DNA of 6,820 nt from CALJEL01 sp041082235. GTDB taxonomy: Bacteria; Nitrospirota; Thermodesulfovibrionia; Thermodesulfovibrionales; CALJEL01. The translations under genes were made by a program, and so were the position numbers. The stretch spans positions 1 to 6,820 of the forward strand of contig JBDOIG010000189.1 in NCBI GenBank assembly GCA_041082235.1. Direction: 5' to 3'. This document shows, piece by piece, positions 1-5,452 of the stretch (within the stretch, counting starts at the first letter, position 1; every line of letters starts with the position of its first letter). The notes beneath the pieces are model-generated. The model was not told the DNA's origin. It made no database searches and worked only from the letters and a program-made list of their open reading frames with translations.

Positions 1-1
1 G

Positions 2-385
2 CCAGATAAATATAGTGGCAAGTTTGTACAGCTCTGGCATGGTGAGTCGGGGTCGCCAGAAAATTGGCAGATTTTCTGGGATAAGAGTGAGGAATACCTT
101 GTCTTTTCACCAAAGGAGTTCAAAAAATACCATTCAAATATCGTAGAACTATTTGCAAAGGATAGAGGGCTTGCAGGAGCTTATGATAGCGAGCAGAAAC
201 GATTTGATATCTTTGAGCCTGAATTGAAGATTATGGGTGGTGGTAAGTTTGAGATAGACAGAAAGGAAAGATTGCTCAGGCTTTATGATGACTCCATGGC
301 CTATGGAAGATTTAATGCTGAAGGCTTAATAGAGAGGCTTTCCGGCACAGAGGAATTCTCAGGTTACAGAATTGTTATAGAGTGA
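2..385 (+). CDS. Janus/Ocnus (PHPT1-like) phosphohistidine phosphatase, 5'-truncated
   Basis: An open frame enters from the left edge and runs 127 codons to a TGA at 383-385. No start codon precedes position 2 in this frame, so the N-terminus lies outside the window. From memory of human PHPT1 (about 125 residues), the landmarks fall in the same order. GKFVQLW (6-12) matches the strand carrying PHPT1 Lys21. KKYHSNI (41-47) matches AEYHADI with catalytic His53, so His44 (codon 131-133) is the candidate phosphoacceptor/base. GGGKF (79-83) matches GGGRI, with Lys replacing the phosphate-binding Arg78. DSMAYG (97-102) matches the SMAYG phosphate loop. An insert of about 12 residues lies between the His helix and GGG. 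The family removes phosphate from protein histidine; the bacterial substrate is unknown. The gene ends 6 bp from a convergent gene. The fold assignment is fairly secure, the activity inferred. Confidence 0.72.
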   Translation, partial: PDKYSGKFVQLWHGESGSPENWQIFWDKSEEYLVFSPKEFKKYHSNIVELFAKDRGLAGAYDSEQKRFDIFEPELKIMGGGKFEIDRKERLLRLYDDSMAYGRFNAEGLIERLSGTEEFSGYRIVIE

Positions 386-391
386 GATAAA

Positions 392-1147
392 TTACACTTT
401 CATATCCCTTAAAAATGGAAACTCTTTGCGCACCTTCTGAACCTCTGAAGGCTCTATCTCAATTGTAAGGAATTCTTCACTATCATTTCCAGTTAAAAGT
501 ATATTTCCTGATGGGTCATATACACAGGAACAGCCAGGATAATGAATTCCATTTCCATCTCTGCCTGTTCTGTTCACTCCTACTACAAAACACTGGTTTT
601 CTATTGCCCTTGCCCTCAGAAGCGCCTTCCAGTGTTCAATCCTTGAGGATGGCCAGTTTGCAATGACAAATATTAAATGAACATCCCCTGCCACCTTCCT
701 GAATATCTCAGGGAATCTTAAATCATAGCAGATAAACACAGAGGAGGGTATCCCCTCAATGTCAAAGATTACTATTTCATTACCTGCGATAAAATATTTA
801 TCTTCACCAAGATATGAGAAGGGATGTATCTTTGTGTATTCAGCAATACATCTACCCCCGGGATCATATACCCTTGCTATATTTCTTGCAATATTATTTC
901 CTTTAATCGGAAAGCCTGCAATGATGTATAAACCAAATTTTTCTGCTGCTCCTGAAAGTAATGAATCTGTTTCAGAGCCATCATCAATCTTTGAGGTGTC
1001 CATTGAGAAACCTGTGGTGAACATCTCAGGAAATATGATTACATGACAATCAAGTTCCGCTGCCCTTTTTATAAAATCCAGTGCCCTTTGATGATTTTTA
1101 TCTCTGTCCTGCCAGGCAATATCTAATTGTATAAGTGCAAGTTTCAT
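392..1147 (-). CDS. Omega-amidase, YafV/Nit2-like carbon-nitrogen hydrolase
   Basis: This 251-residue protein belongs to the nitrilase superfamily. The Glu-Lys-Cys triad is visible: Glu41 in FPEMFTTGFSM, Lys106 in YTKIHPF and Cys140 in ICYDLRFPE. The EMFTTGFSM signature, IANWP followed by HW.ALL.ARAIENQ, and NR.G.DGNG.HY.G are characteristic of the YafV/Nit2 omega-amidase branch. Members hydrolyse the terminal amide of 2-oxoglutaramate or 2-oxosuccinamate in the cytosol, clearing by-products of glutamine/asparagine transamination, including the transaminase step of methionine salvage. Length is normal for the branch. It is the second gene of a two-gene minus-strand unit, starting 9 bp after the SRPBCC gene, and its weak GAGAGA ribosome-binding sequence lies in the end of that gene. 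Substrate is inferred from subfamily motifs. Confidence 0.9.
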   Translation of the reverse strand: MKLALIQLDIAWQDRDKNHQRALDFIKRAAELDCHVIIFPEMFTTGFSMDTSKIDDGSETDSLLSGAAEKFGLYIIAGFPIKGNNIARNIARVYDPGGRCIAEYTKIHPFSYLGEDKYFIAGNEIVIFDIEGIPSSVFICYDLRFPEIFRKVAGDVHLIFVIANWPSSRIEHWKALLRARAIENQCFVVGVNRTGRDGNGIHYPGCSCVYDPSGNILLTGNDSEEFLTIEIEPSEVQKVRKEFPFLRDMKV

Positions 1148-1156
1148 GTTTATTCT

Positions 1157-1681
1157 TTATCTCTCGAGCTCAGCCTTTATCCTTCTAAGCCATTCCTTAA
1201 GATTCTCTCTTAGAGCTTCTTTTATCTCCTCAAGCCTCCTCTCATGCTCATCTATCCTTACGCTTTCAAGTTCTATAAGTCTTTTTAAAAGCCTCCTCCA
1301 AAATGGTAAATGACTGTCATTTTCTTCCTGATAAAGTGCATCTCCTCTTATTGAGAACTCCTCATGATGGGTAAGGAGTGTTCCCTTTTCTGTTTTAGTA
1401 AGAGAAAGTCTGACCCTGAGTCTTCCACCAGTGTCCTGTGTTTCAATAAGCTCATTTTCAATAAACTCTGTAACCATGCCTTCATATTCAATGACCTCAT
1501 CTCTTCTTTTTATCTTTACCCTGTAATGAGAGCCTTTCTGTAGAGGTCCAGGGGTAAGTTTTGTAAAATTGAGAACCTCATAGGCAGGGCTGAGCCTGAG
1601 CCTTGGCTCTATCTGCCTCAGAAAGGCAAAGACCTCCTCAGGTGACCTGTTAATCTCTATTGATTCCCTGATCTGTTCCAT
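1157..1681 (-). CDS. SRPBCC/START-like ligand-binding fold protein
   Basis: This 174-residue protein opens with a strand and helix typical of SRPBCC (polyketide cyclase/START/Bet v1) folds: ESIEINRSPEEVFAFLRQIE at 6-25. A series of strands follows, including KGSHYRVKIKRRDEVIEYEG and RLRVRLSLTKTEKGTLLTHH, so residues 1-115 form the predicted hydrophobic-pocket domain. Residues 125-174 are very rich in Arg, Glu, Lys and Leu (RRLLKRLIELESVRIDEHER and onward) and should be a long amphipathic helix or coiled coil, longer than in a minimal family member. Such proteins bind lipids or other hydrophobic ligands, but neither ligand nor reaction can be read here. It is the first gene of the unit with the omega-amidase. 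Its start is 3 nt from a 10-bp hairpin whose far arm carries the only nearby purine-rich GAGGGG sequence, so hairpin folding could affect initiation. Confidence 0.75.
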   Translation of the reverse strand: MEQIRESIEINRSPEEVFAFLRQIEPRLRLSPAYEVLNFTKLTPGPLQKGSHYRVKIKRRDEVIEYEGMVTEFIENELIETQDTGGRLRVRLSLTKTEKGTLLTHHEEFSIRGDALYQEENDSHLPFWRRLLKRLIELESVRIDEHERRLEEIKEALRENLKEWLRRIKAELER

Positions 1682-1684
1682 ATC

Positions 1685-1707
1685 TTTGAGGGGCCCTGCC
1701 CCTCAAA
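1685..1707. repeat. Perfect 10-bp hairpin with GGGGC/GCCCC tip
   Basis: The arms TTTGAGGGGC (1685-1694) and GCCCCTCAAA (1698-1707) are perfect complements around a CCT loop. On the minus strand it lies in the expected 5' leader of the SRPBCC gene, 3 nt before its ATG, and its 5' arm holds a Shine-Dalgarno-like GAGGGG. It lacks a terminator-type T-tract in either direction (only an A-run or mixed bases follow). It resembles the hairpin at 1745-1767, and its TTTGAGGGGCCCTGCC string matches 14 of 16 bases at 4429-4444, suggesting a small dispersed element. Confidence 0.7.
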
Positions 1708-1744
1708 CTCCCTATTAAATAATTCCAATTTTTTATTCAGGGTT

Positions 1745-1767
1745 TTAAAGGGGCTTCGCCCCTTTAA
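1745..1767. repeat. Second perfect 10-bp hairpin, GGGGC-TTC-GCCCC tip
   Basis: The arms TTAAAGGGGC (1745-1754) and GCCCCTTTAA (1758-1767) are perfect complements around TTC. It shares the stem length, 3-nt loop and GGGGC/GCCCC tip of the hairpin 37 bp to its left. It occupies the place where a -35 element for hslO would be expected, and ends 21 nt before the hslO ATG. Function is unknown: protein-binding palindrome, dispersed palindromic repeat and regulatory RNA structure are all open. Confidence 0.7.
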
Positions 1768-1771
1768 GTTA

Positions 1772-1777
1772 TATGAT
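1772..1777 (+). promoter_or_regulatory. Candidate -10 box for hslO
   Basis: TATGAT (one mismatch to TATAAT) lies 11 nt before the hslO ATG. A transcript starting about 7 nt after it would have a 5' leader of only about five bases, which fits the absence of any Shine-Dalgarno sequence before this start. No convincing -35 is present at 16-18 nt spacing; the hairpin at 1745-1767 occupies that position. Tentative. Confidence 0.35.
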
Positions 1778-1788
1778 ACAATTAAATC

Positions 1789-2661
1789 ATGGACAGGCTC
1801 ATAAAGGCAATGCTTAAAGAAGACCCTGTAATGGTTGTAAGCCTCATTGATACAGAGACAGTTGAAAAGGCAAGGAAGATTCATGATACCCTTCCCACTG
1901 CCACTGCTGCCCTTGGACGGGTAATGAGTGGTGCACTCCTTCTTGCCTCTACTCTGAAGGAGAATCAGAAGGTTACTCTTCAAATAAAAGGAGATGGCCC
2001 CATAAGGGAGATCATTGCAGAGGCAGATGCTCGGTACAGGGTAAGGGCTTATATAAAAAGGCCTCATATACATATGGGGCTCAAGGATGGGAAGCTTGAT
2101 GTGGGAAGGGCAATAGGTAAAGGATTTATTAATGTGATAAGAGACCTTGGTTTAAGAGATATCTATCAGAGCAGCGTACCACTGCAGACAGGTGAGATAG
2201 CAACAGACCTTGCCTATTATCTGAATGTATCAGAGCAGATACCCTCTGCTGTAAGTCTTGGTGTTTATGTGGATACAGACAATTCTGTGAAGGCCTCTGG
2301 AGGATTCATGATCCAGAGATTGCCAGGGGCAAGGGATGAGGTGATATCCTTTATTGAAAGGAAACTCAGCAATATAAAGACAGCAAGCTCCATGATACTT
2401 GAGGGACTGAGTCCTTTAGAGATTATTAAAGAGGCAGTTGGTCTGCCAGTGGATGTGCTTGATGAAAAGGAAGTAACCTATTTCTGTCCCTGTTCAAAGG
2501 AGAGGGTTCTTGGTGCAATGGTTACCCTTGGAAAGGCTGAGATAGAGGAGATAATTAAAAAAGGAGAAGACCTTGAGGTAAGCTGCAGATTCTGTGGCAA
2601 TGTATATGATGTAACAATAAATGATCTTGAGGTGATATTAAGAGGATATGATAATAATTGA
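1789..2661 (+). CDS. hslO: Hsp33 redox-regulated holdase chaperone
   Basis: This 290-residue protein, the usual Hsp33 length, is a cytosolic ATP-independent chaperone. In the family it is switched on when oxidative stress combined with unfolding releases zinc and forms disulfides. The N-terminal holdase domain (about 1-225) shows family landmarks: TATAALGRVMSGALLLAS (37-54), QIKGDGPIREIIAEAD (65-80) and the SEQIPSAVSLGV region. The C-terminal redox switch is complete: CxC at Cys233/Cys235 (YFCPCSKERV) and CxxC at Cys266/Cys269 (CRFCGN). The ATG at 1789 gives the family-typical MDRLIKAM start; no ribosome-binding sequence precedes it, so initiation may be leaderless. It is first in an operon with the SAM synthetase, whose start lies inside its last codons. 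Confidence 0.97.
   Translation: MDRLIKAMLKEDPVMVVSLIDTETVEKARKIHDTLPTATAALGRVMSGALLLASTLKENQKVTLQIKGDGPIREIIAEADARYRVRAYIKRPHIHMGLKDGKLDVGRAIGKGFINVIRDLGLRDIYQSSVPLQTGEIATDLAYYLNVSEQIPSAVSLGVYVDTDNSVKASGGFMIQRLPGARDEVISFIERKLSNIKTASSMILEGLSPLEIIKEAVGLPVDVLDEKEVTYFCPCSKERVLGAMVTLGKAEIEEIIKKGEDLEVSCRFCGNVYDVTINDLEVILRGYDNN
2629..2645 (+). promoter_or_regulatory. Ribosome-binding region for mat within hslO
   Basis: GAGGTGAT (2629-2636) lies 11 nt before the ATG at 2648, and a second purine run AGAGG (2641-2645) lies 2 nt before it. Both are inside the hslO coding sequence. GAGGTGAT is a good match to the anti-Shine-Dalgarno sequence and supports the ATG at 2648. It fits translational coupling of the two genes. 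Confidence 0.55.
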
Positions 2662-3853
2662 GGCCTTTAAAGGTAAATCTATCACAGAGCAGAGTGTTGA
2701 GATTGTGGAAAGAAAGGGCAGGGGCCATCCTGATTATATCTGTGACTCTATTATGGAGGCAATCTCTGTGGAGTTATCAAGGGTCTATCTGGAAAAATTC
2801 GGTGATATCCTTCATCACAATATTGACAAGGGACTCCTTGCTGCTGGCAAGACCATAAAGAGATTTGGTGGCGGCAGGGTCATAAAGCCAATGGAGCTCA
2901 CCATAGGTGACAGGGCAACCTTTTCTGTTAAAGGCAGGGAGATACCTGTACCCGAGATAGCAATTGAGACAGCTAAAAGATGGCTTAAAAAGAATCTCAG
3001 GTTTGTAAATCCTGAGAGGCATCTGAAATACAGGGTTGTCCTTGCAGAGGGCTCTGAGGAGCTCACTGACATATTCCAGAGGACTGGCAGGATAAGACTG
3101 GCAAATGATACCTCTGCTGCAGTTGGATATTATCCCCTGTCATCAACAGAAAGGGCTGTGCTTGAGCTTGAGCAGTATCTGAATTCTGACAGATTCAAGG
3201 AAAGATTCCCTGAGACAGGAGAGGATGTAAAGGTGATGGGCCTCAGAAGAAAGGACAGGCTTGACCTTACAGTGGCAATGCCACTTATTGCGGGCTACAT
3301 TGGCACTGAACAGGAATATTTCTTAAAGAAAGAAGAGATACTTCATGAGATGCAGAGGTTTATTAAAAGATTTTCAAAGGACTTCAGCTCCATAGAGATA
3401 CATTACAATACCCTGGATGAAAGGGAGCGGGGTATCAGTGGTGTCTATCTGAGCCTCCTTGGCACATCAGCAGAGGACGCGGACTCAGGTCAGGTTGGTC
3501 GTGGTAACAGGGTAAATGGCCTCATATCAATGAACAGACCAATGGGCACAGAGGCAGCAGCAGGCAAAAACCCTGTAAGCCATGTGGGCAAGATATACAA
3601 TATCCTTTCTCACAGGATTGCAAAAAGGCTATATGAAGAGATAGAAGGAGTGAGAGAAGTCTATGTCCTTCTTTTAAGCAGGATAGGCACACCCATTGAC
3701 AGGCCCCAGATGGCAAATGCCCAGATACTTCTTGAAAAGGGAACAGGCCTTGAGGATGTAAAGGACAGAGCAGAAGAGATAATCAAGAAGGAGCTTGAGG
3801 GTATCGGAAGATTCTGCCTTGACCTTGCAAGAGGTAAATATCCTGTCTGCTGA
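2648..3853 (+). CDS. mat: S-adenosylmethionine synthetase, archaeal type
   Basis: This 401-residue enzyme makes S-adenosylmethionine from methionine and ATP in the cytosol. It belongs to the archaeal-type methionine adenosyltransferase family (PF01941), not the canonical bacterial MetK. Signatures seen: EIVERKGRGHPD (18-29), ILHHNIDK (54-61), RFGGGR (72-77), EDADSGQVGRGNRVNG (276-291) and NRPMGTEAAAGKNPVSHVGK (296-315). Length equals the archaeal enzymes (about 400) and no key block is missing. It overlaps hslO by 14 bp and has an internal ribosome-binding region, so co-translation is likely. The stop is 1 bp from that of the convergent membrane-protein gene, leaving no room for a dedicated terminator. 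An archaeal-type enzyme beside plainly bacterial genes suggests ancient transfer or retention of the archaeal form. Codon choice resembles its neighbours, so recent transfer is unlikely. Confidence 0.95.
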   Translation: MIIIEAFKGKSITEQSVEIVERKGRGHPDYICDSIMEAISVELSRVYLEKFGDILHHNIDKGLLAAGKTIKRFGGGRVIKPMELTIGDRATFSVKGREIPVPEIAIETAKRWLKKNLRFVNPERHLKYRVVLAEGSEELTDIFQRTGRIRLANDTSAAVGYYPLSSTERAVLELEQYLNSDRFKERFPETGEDVKVMGLRRKDRLDLTVAMPLIAGYIGTEQEYFLKKEEILHEMQRFIKRFSKDFSSIEIHYNTLDERERGISGVYLSLLGTSAEDADSGQVGRGNRVNGLISMNRPMGTEAAAGKNPVSHVGKIYNILSHRIAKRLYEEIEGVREVYVLLLSRIGTPIDRPQMANAQILLEKGTGLEDVKDRAEEIIKKELEGIGRFCLDLARGKYPVC

Positions 3854-3854
3854 G

Positions 3855-4382
3855 TCAGTGTTCTGATTTATTACCTTTATGGGTGAAATAGAGGGCAAGG
3901 GCCACCAGCAGTATCCCTGCTCCAAGATAAAGGATATTGAGGACATTTTCGTATTTTATATTCAGGGCATGCTTGAAGAATGTCACTATCAAGACCATTA
4001 TGATTACCTTTGCAAGTTTTTCCTTTAACTGGTCAAGGGTATGTATAACAAGTATCTTTGATGACCTGGTGTCCTTTTCTGCATAATCTATCTTGCTTAT
4101 AAAGAGCTCATATAATCCAACACCAAATATTATTAATACAGTTGCTATAAGGTAAAAATCTATTGCACCGATGATATGGGTTACAGCAGTCTTATGGAAA
4201 TCTTCATAAAGTCCTGGATCAGAAAAGGCATGAAAGACCTCTTTAATCAGGAGAAGGATGTCATAAGTCCCAAGTACAATAAGAAGCAGGGCAGAGGCAA
4301 TGCTTGCTACCACAGCAAGGATAATAAAAAAACTGCTTTTCCATAGAAGCCATTCAAAGATAACTTCCAGTTTCTTAAGCAT
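3855..4382 (-). CDS. UPF0114 (YqhA-like) inner-membrane protein
   Basis: This 175-residue protein matches the UPF0114/YqhA family (COG2862), whose function is unknown. Four hydrophobic segments are predicted: about 17-38, 67-95, 125-140 and 147-167. Family-like stretches are IDFYLIATVLIIFGVGLYEL (74-93) with the conserved LYELFIS.ID, and LDQLKEKLAKVIIMVLIV (116-133) just before the third segment. The N-terminus is basic (LKKLEVIFEWLLWKSS) and has no cleavable signal peptide. It is a single gene, convergent with mat and divergent from the YkuK-like gene. No Shine-Dalgarno sequence is visible before its ATG; the leader is A/T-rich. Family membership is well supported; no biochemical role can be given. 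Confidence 0.88.
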   Translation of the reverse strand: MLKKLEVIFEWLLWKSSFFIILAVVASIASALLLIVLGTYDILLLIKEVFHAFSDPGLYEDFHKTAVTHIIGAIDFYLIATVLIIFGVGLYELFISKIDYAEKDTRSSKILVIHTLDQLKEKLAKVIIMVLIVTFFKHALNIKYENVLNILYLGAGILLVALALYFTHKGNKSEH

Positions 4383-4400
4383 AATTTAGTTTAACATATC

Positions 4401-4428
4401 TTGACTGATACCCCAAAAATTTTACAAT
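4401..4428 (+). promoter_or_regulatory. Sigma70-type promoter for the YkuK-like gene
   Basis: TTGACT (4401-4406) and TACAAT (4423-4428) each differ from consensus at one base and are separated by 16 bp. Transcription would start near 4435, about 50 nt before the ATG at 4485. The -10 lies in the loop region of the hairpin at 4411-4435, so a protein binding that palindrome would block the promoter. Confidence 0.5.
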
Positions 4429-4435
4429 TTTGGGG
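4411..4435. repeat. CCCCAAAA/TTTTGGGG palindrome over the -10
   Basis: CCCCAAAA (4411-4418) and TTTTGGGG (4428-4435) pair perfectly around a 9-nt loop. It lies in the spacer between divergent genes. Its right arm runs into TTTGGGGGACCCTGCC (4429-4444), which matches 14 of 16 bases at 1685-1700. It could be an operator or a copy of a dispersed palindromic element. It is an unlikely terminator, since no plus-strand gene ends before it. Confidence 0.5.
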
Positions 4436-4484
4436 GACCCTGCCTTGTTTTTTTGATTAAAAAGGTTTTAAAATTAAATTCAGT

Positions 4485-4979
4485 ATGGACAGTGGTTCGC
4501 AAGAGAGATTGATTTTCTACAGTCCCACATCAGGGAGCCTCACCTTTGATGGTGTCTTCTCAAAGCTTGTGGAATTCATAGAACAGGAGCCTGACAGGCG
4601 TTATCGCCTTATAATAGGAAGTGACTCCCTCCTTGGAGATGAGACCACCTTTGTTGTTGCCATAGTGGTTCATAGAAAAGGCTCTGGCGGAAGATATTTT
4701 TACAGGAAATTCAGACATAAAAAGATTAAGAATCTCAGGCAGAGGATAATGCTTGAGACCACCCTGAGCCTTGAGGTTGCAGAACTCCTGAGGCAGAAGC
4801 TTTCCGAGAACGGCTATGCAAAGCTTCCTGTGGAGATACATCTTGATGTTGGTGAAAATGGTGAGACAAAGGAGATAATAAAAGAGGTTGTGGGGATGGT
4901 GGCTGGCTCAGGATATGTGGCGGTCACAAAACCTGACTCCTTTGGTGCCTCAAAGGTGGCTGACAGACACTCGGGATAG
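4485..4979 (+). CDS. RNase H-like YkuK/DUF458 family protein
   Basis: This 164-residue protein matches the YkuK family (PF04308, ribonuclease H-like fold), whose cellular role is unknown. Acidic residues expected of an RNase H-type metal site sit at the family positions: Asp47 in IIGSDSL, Glu91 in MLETTLSLE, Asp121 in IHLDVGENG and Asp160 in SKVADRHS. The C-terminal block KPDSFGASKVADR (149-161) is typical of the family end, so the protein looks complete despite the disturbed DNA after it. The ATG at 4485 has only a distant AAAGG before it; a TTG at 4509, preceded by AAGAGAGA, is a possible alternative start. A good promoter lies at 4401-4428. Nuclease activity is inferred from the fold only. 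Confidence 0.87.
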   Translation: MDSGSQERLIFYSPTSGSLTFDGVFSKLVEFIEQEPDRRYRLIIGSDSLLGDETTFVVAIVVHRKGSGGRYFYRKFRHKKIKNLRQRIMLETTLSLEVAELLRQKLSENGYAKLPVEIHLDVGENGETKEIIKEVVGMVAGSGYVAVTKPDSFGASKVADRHSG

Positions 4980-5028
4980 AGATAAGAAGTATAGTTTCCA
5001 GAATAGTCTAAGTTGTAAAGCGGATTAG

Positions 5029-5257
5029 GAAGAAAAAGCCCCATTTCTCAGGCACAAATTTGAATCCCTTACCATCAGGAAATTCCTTGATTTTCAATAC
5101 AGAGAAAGGCAGTATCTAAAGGAGCGATTAAAGAAACATTCTTGCCTACCGCTATGAGGAGGTTGAGCCTGAGATAGTTATCTCAATCCTGAGAAAAGAC
5201 CTCAGGGACTTTGAATTATTCAAAAAAGCAATATTAAAATTTTTAAATAAAAGTTAA
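5029..5257 (+). pseudogene. Frameshifted gene remnant, unknown family
   Basis: No start codon or intact ORF is present, but two overlapping frames read like one protein. The first (5029-5154) gives PFLRHKFESLTIRKF, then QYRERQYLKERLKK, before running out at a TGA. The second (open from 5132, ending at TAA 5255-5257) gives NILAYRYEEVEPEIVISILR, then KDLRDFELFKKAILKFLNKS. Joining them requires one frame change between 5132 and 5154. The product would be about 75 charged, mostly helical residues. I do not recognise the family. It follows the YkuK-like gene by about 50 bp on the same strand. A decayed gene end is the simplest reading; a sequencing indel is the alternative. Confidence 0.4.
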
Positions 5258-5276
5258 GCTCCTACTATATTGATAA

Positions 5277-5452
5277 GGGGCAAAGCTCTTTGTAAAGGTC
5301 TTGAGACAGATTGCCTATTTTTCTAATGCCAATAGTGAGAACCTTCACCCTCTATAGAGGAGCGGCTGAACTCAGAGGCCAGAATATGGTTTAGAAAGAC
5401 TGCCAGCCTTTTTTTAGATTTTATTTTTTTTCTACCTCAAAGAGTTTGGTAG
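5277..5452 (+). other. Second frame-switching coding-like stretch
   Basis: Frame-open segments resume after 5276. One reads AKLFVKVLRQIAYFSNANSE to a TAG at 5355-5357. An overlapping one reads SIEERLNSEARIWFRKTASL (from 5351) to a TAG at 5450-5452, inside the 3' end of the convergent hydrolase gene. No start codon or ribosome-binding site is present. It may be a further piece of the remnant at 5029-5257, or chance. I see no intact gene, RNA gene or mobile element anywhere in 4980-5431. Confidence 0.2.
5398..5409. repeat. Left copy of 12-bp inverted repeat around the hydrolase gene
   Basis: GACTGCCAGCCT here is the exact reverse complement of AGGCTGGCAGTC at 6673-6684. The two copies bracket the whole hydrolase gene and face inward. 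About one such chance pair is expected in a window of this size, so this carries little weight alone. Confidence 0.3.

Noticed and set aside
759..1046. Plus-strand open frame of 95 codons
   Set aside because: It is antisense to the well-supported omega-amidase gene, has no family-like sequence and no ribosome-binding site.
1657..2073. Minus-strand open frame of 138 codons across the hslO 5' end
   Set aside because: It reads through both hairpins and lies opposite conserved Hsp33 coding sequence; composition is not protein-like.
3674..3946. Minus-strand open frames under mat and the YqhA-like gene
   Set aside because: They overlap strongly conserved archaeal-type MAT motifs on the other strand and resemble no family.
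4411..4454. Hairpin plus T-run as a terminator
   Set aside because: The seven T residues begin 13 nt after the stem and no plus-strand transcript is known to arrive there, since the gene to the left runs the other way.
4814..5044. Minus-strand open frame of 76 codons at the end of the YkuK-like gene
   Set aside because: It is opposite the conserved C-terminal block of the YkuK-like protein, and its extension into the spacer shows no coding character.
5364..5415. Possible rho-independent terminator: GGCTG...CAGCC followed by seven T
   Set aside because: The outer stem is only 5 bp, the enclosed loop is about 35 nt with no good inner pairing, and no intact plus-strand gene ends just before it.
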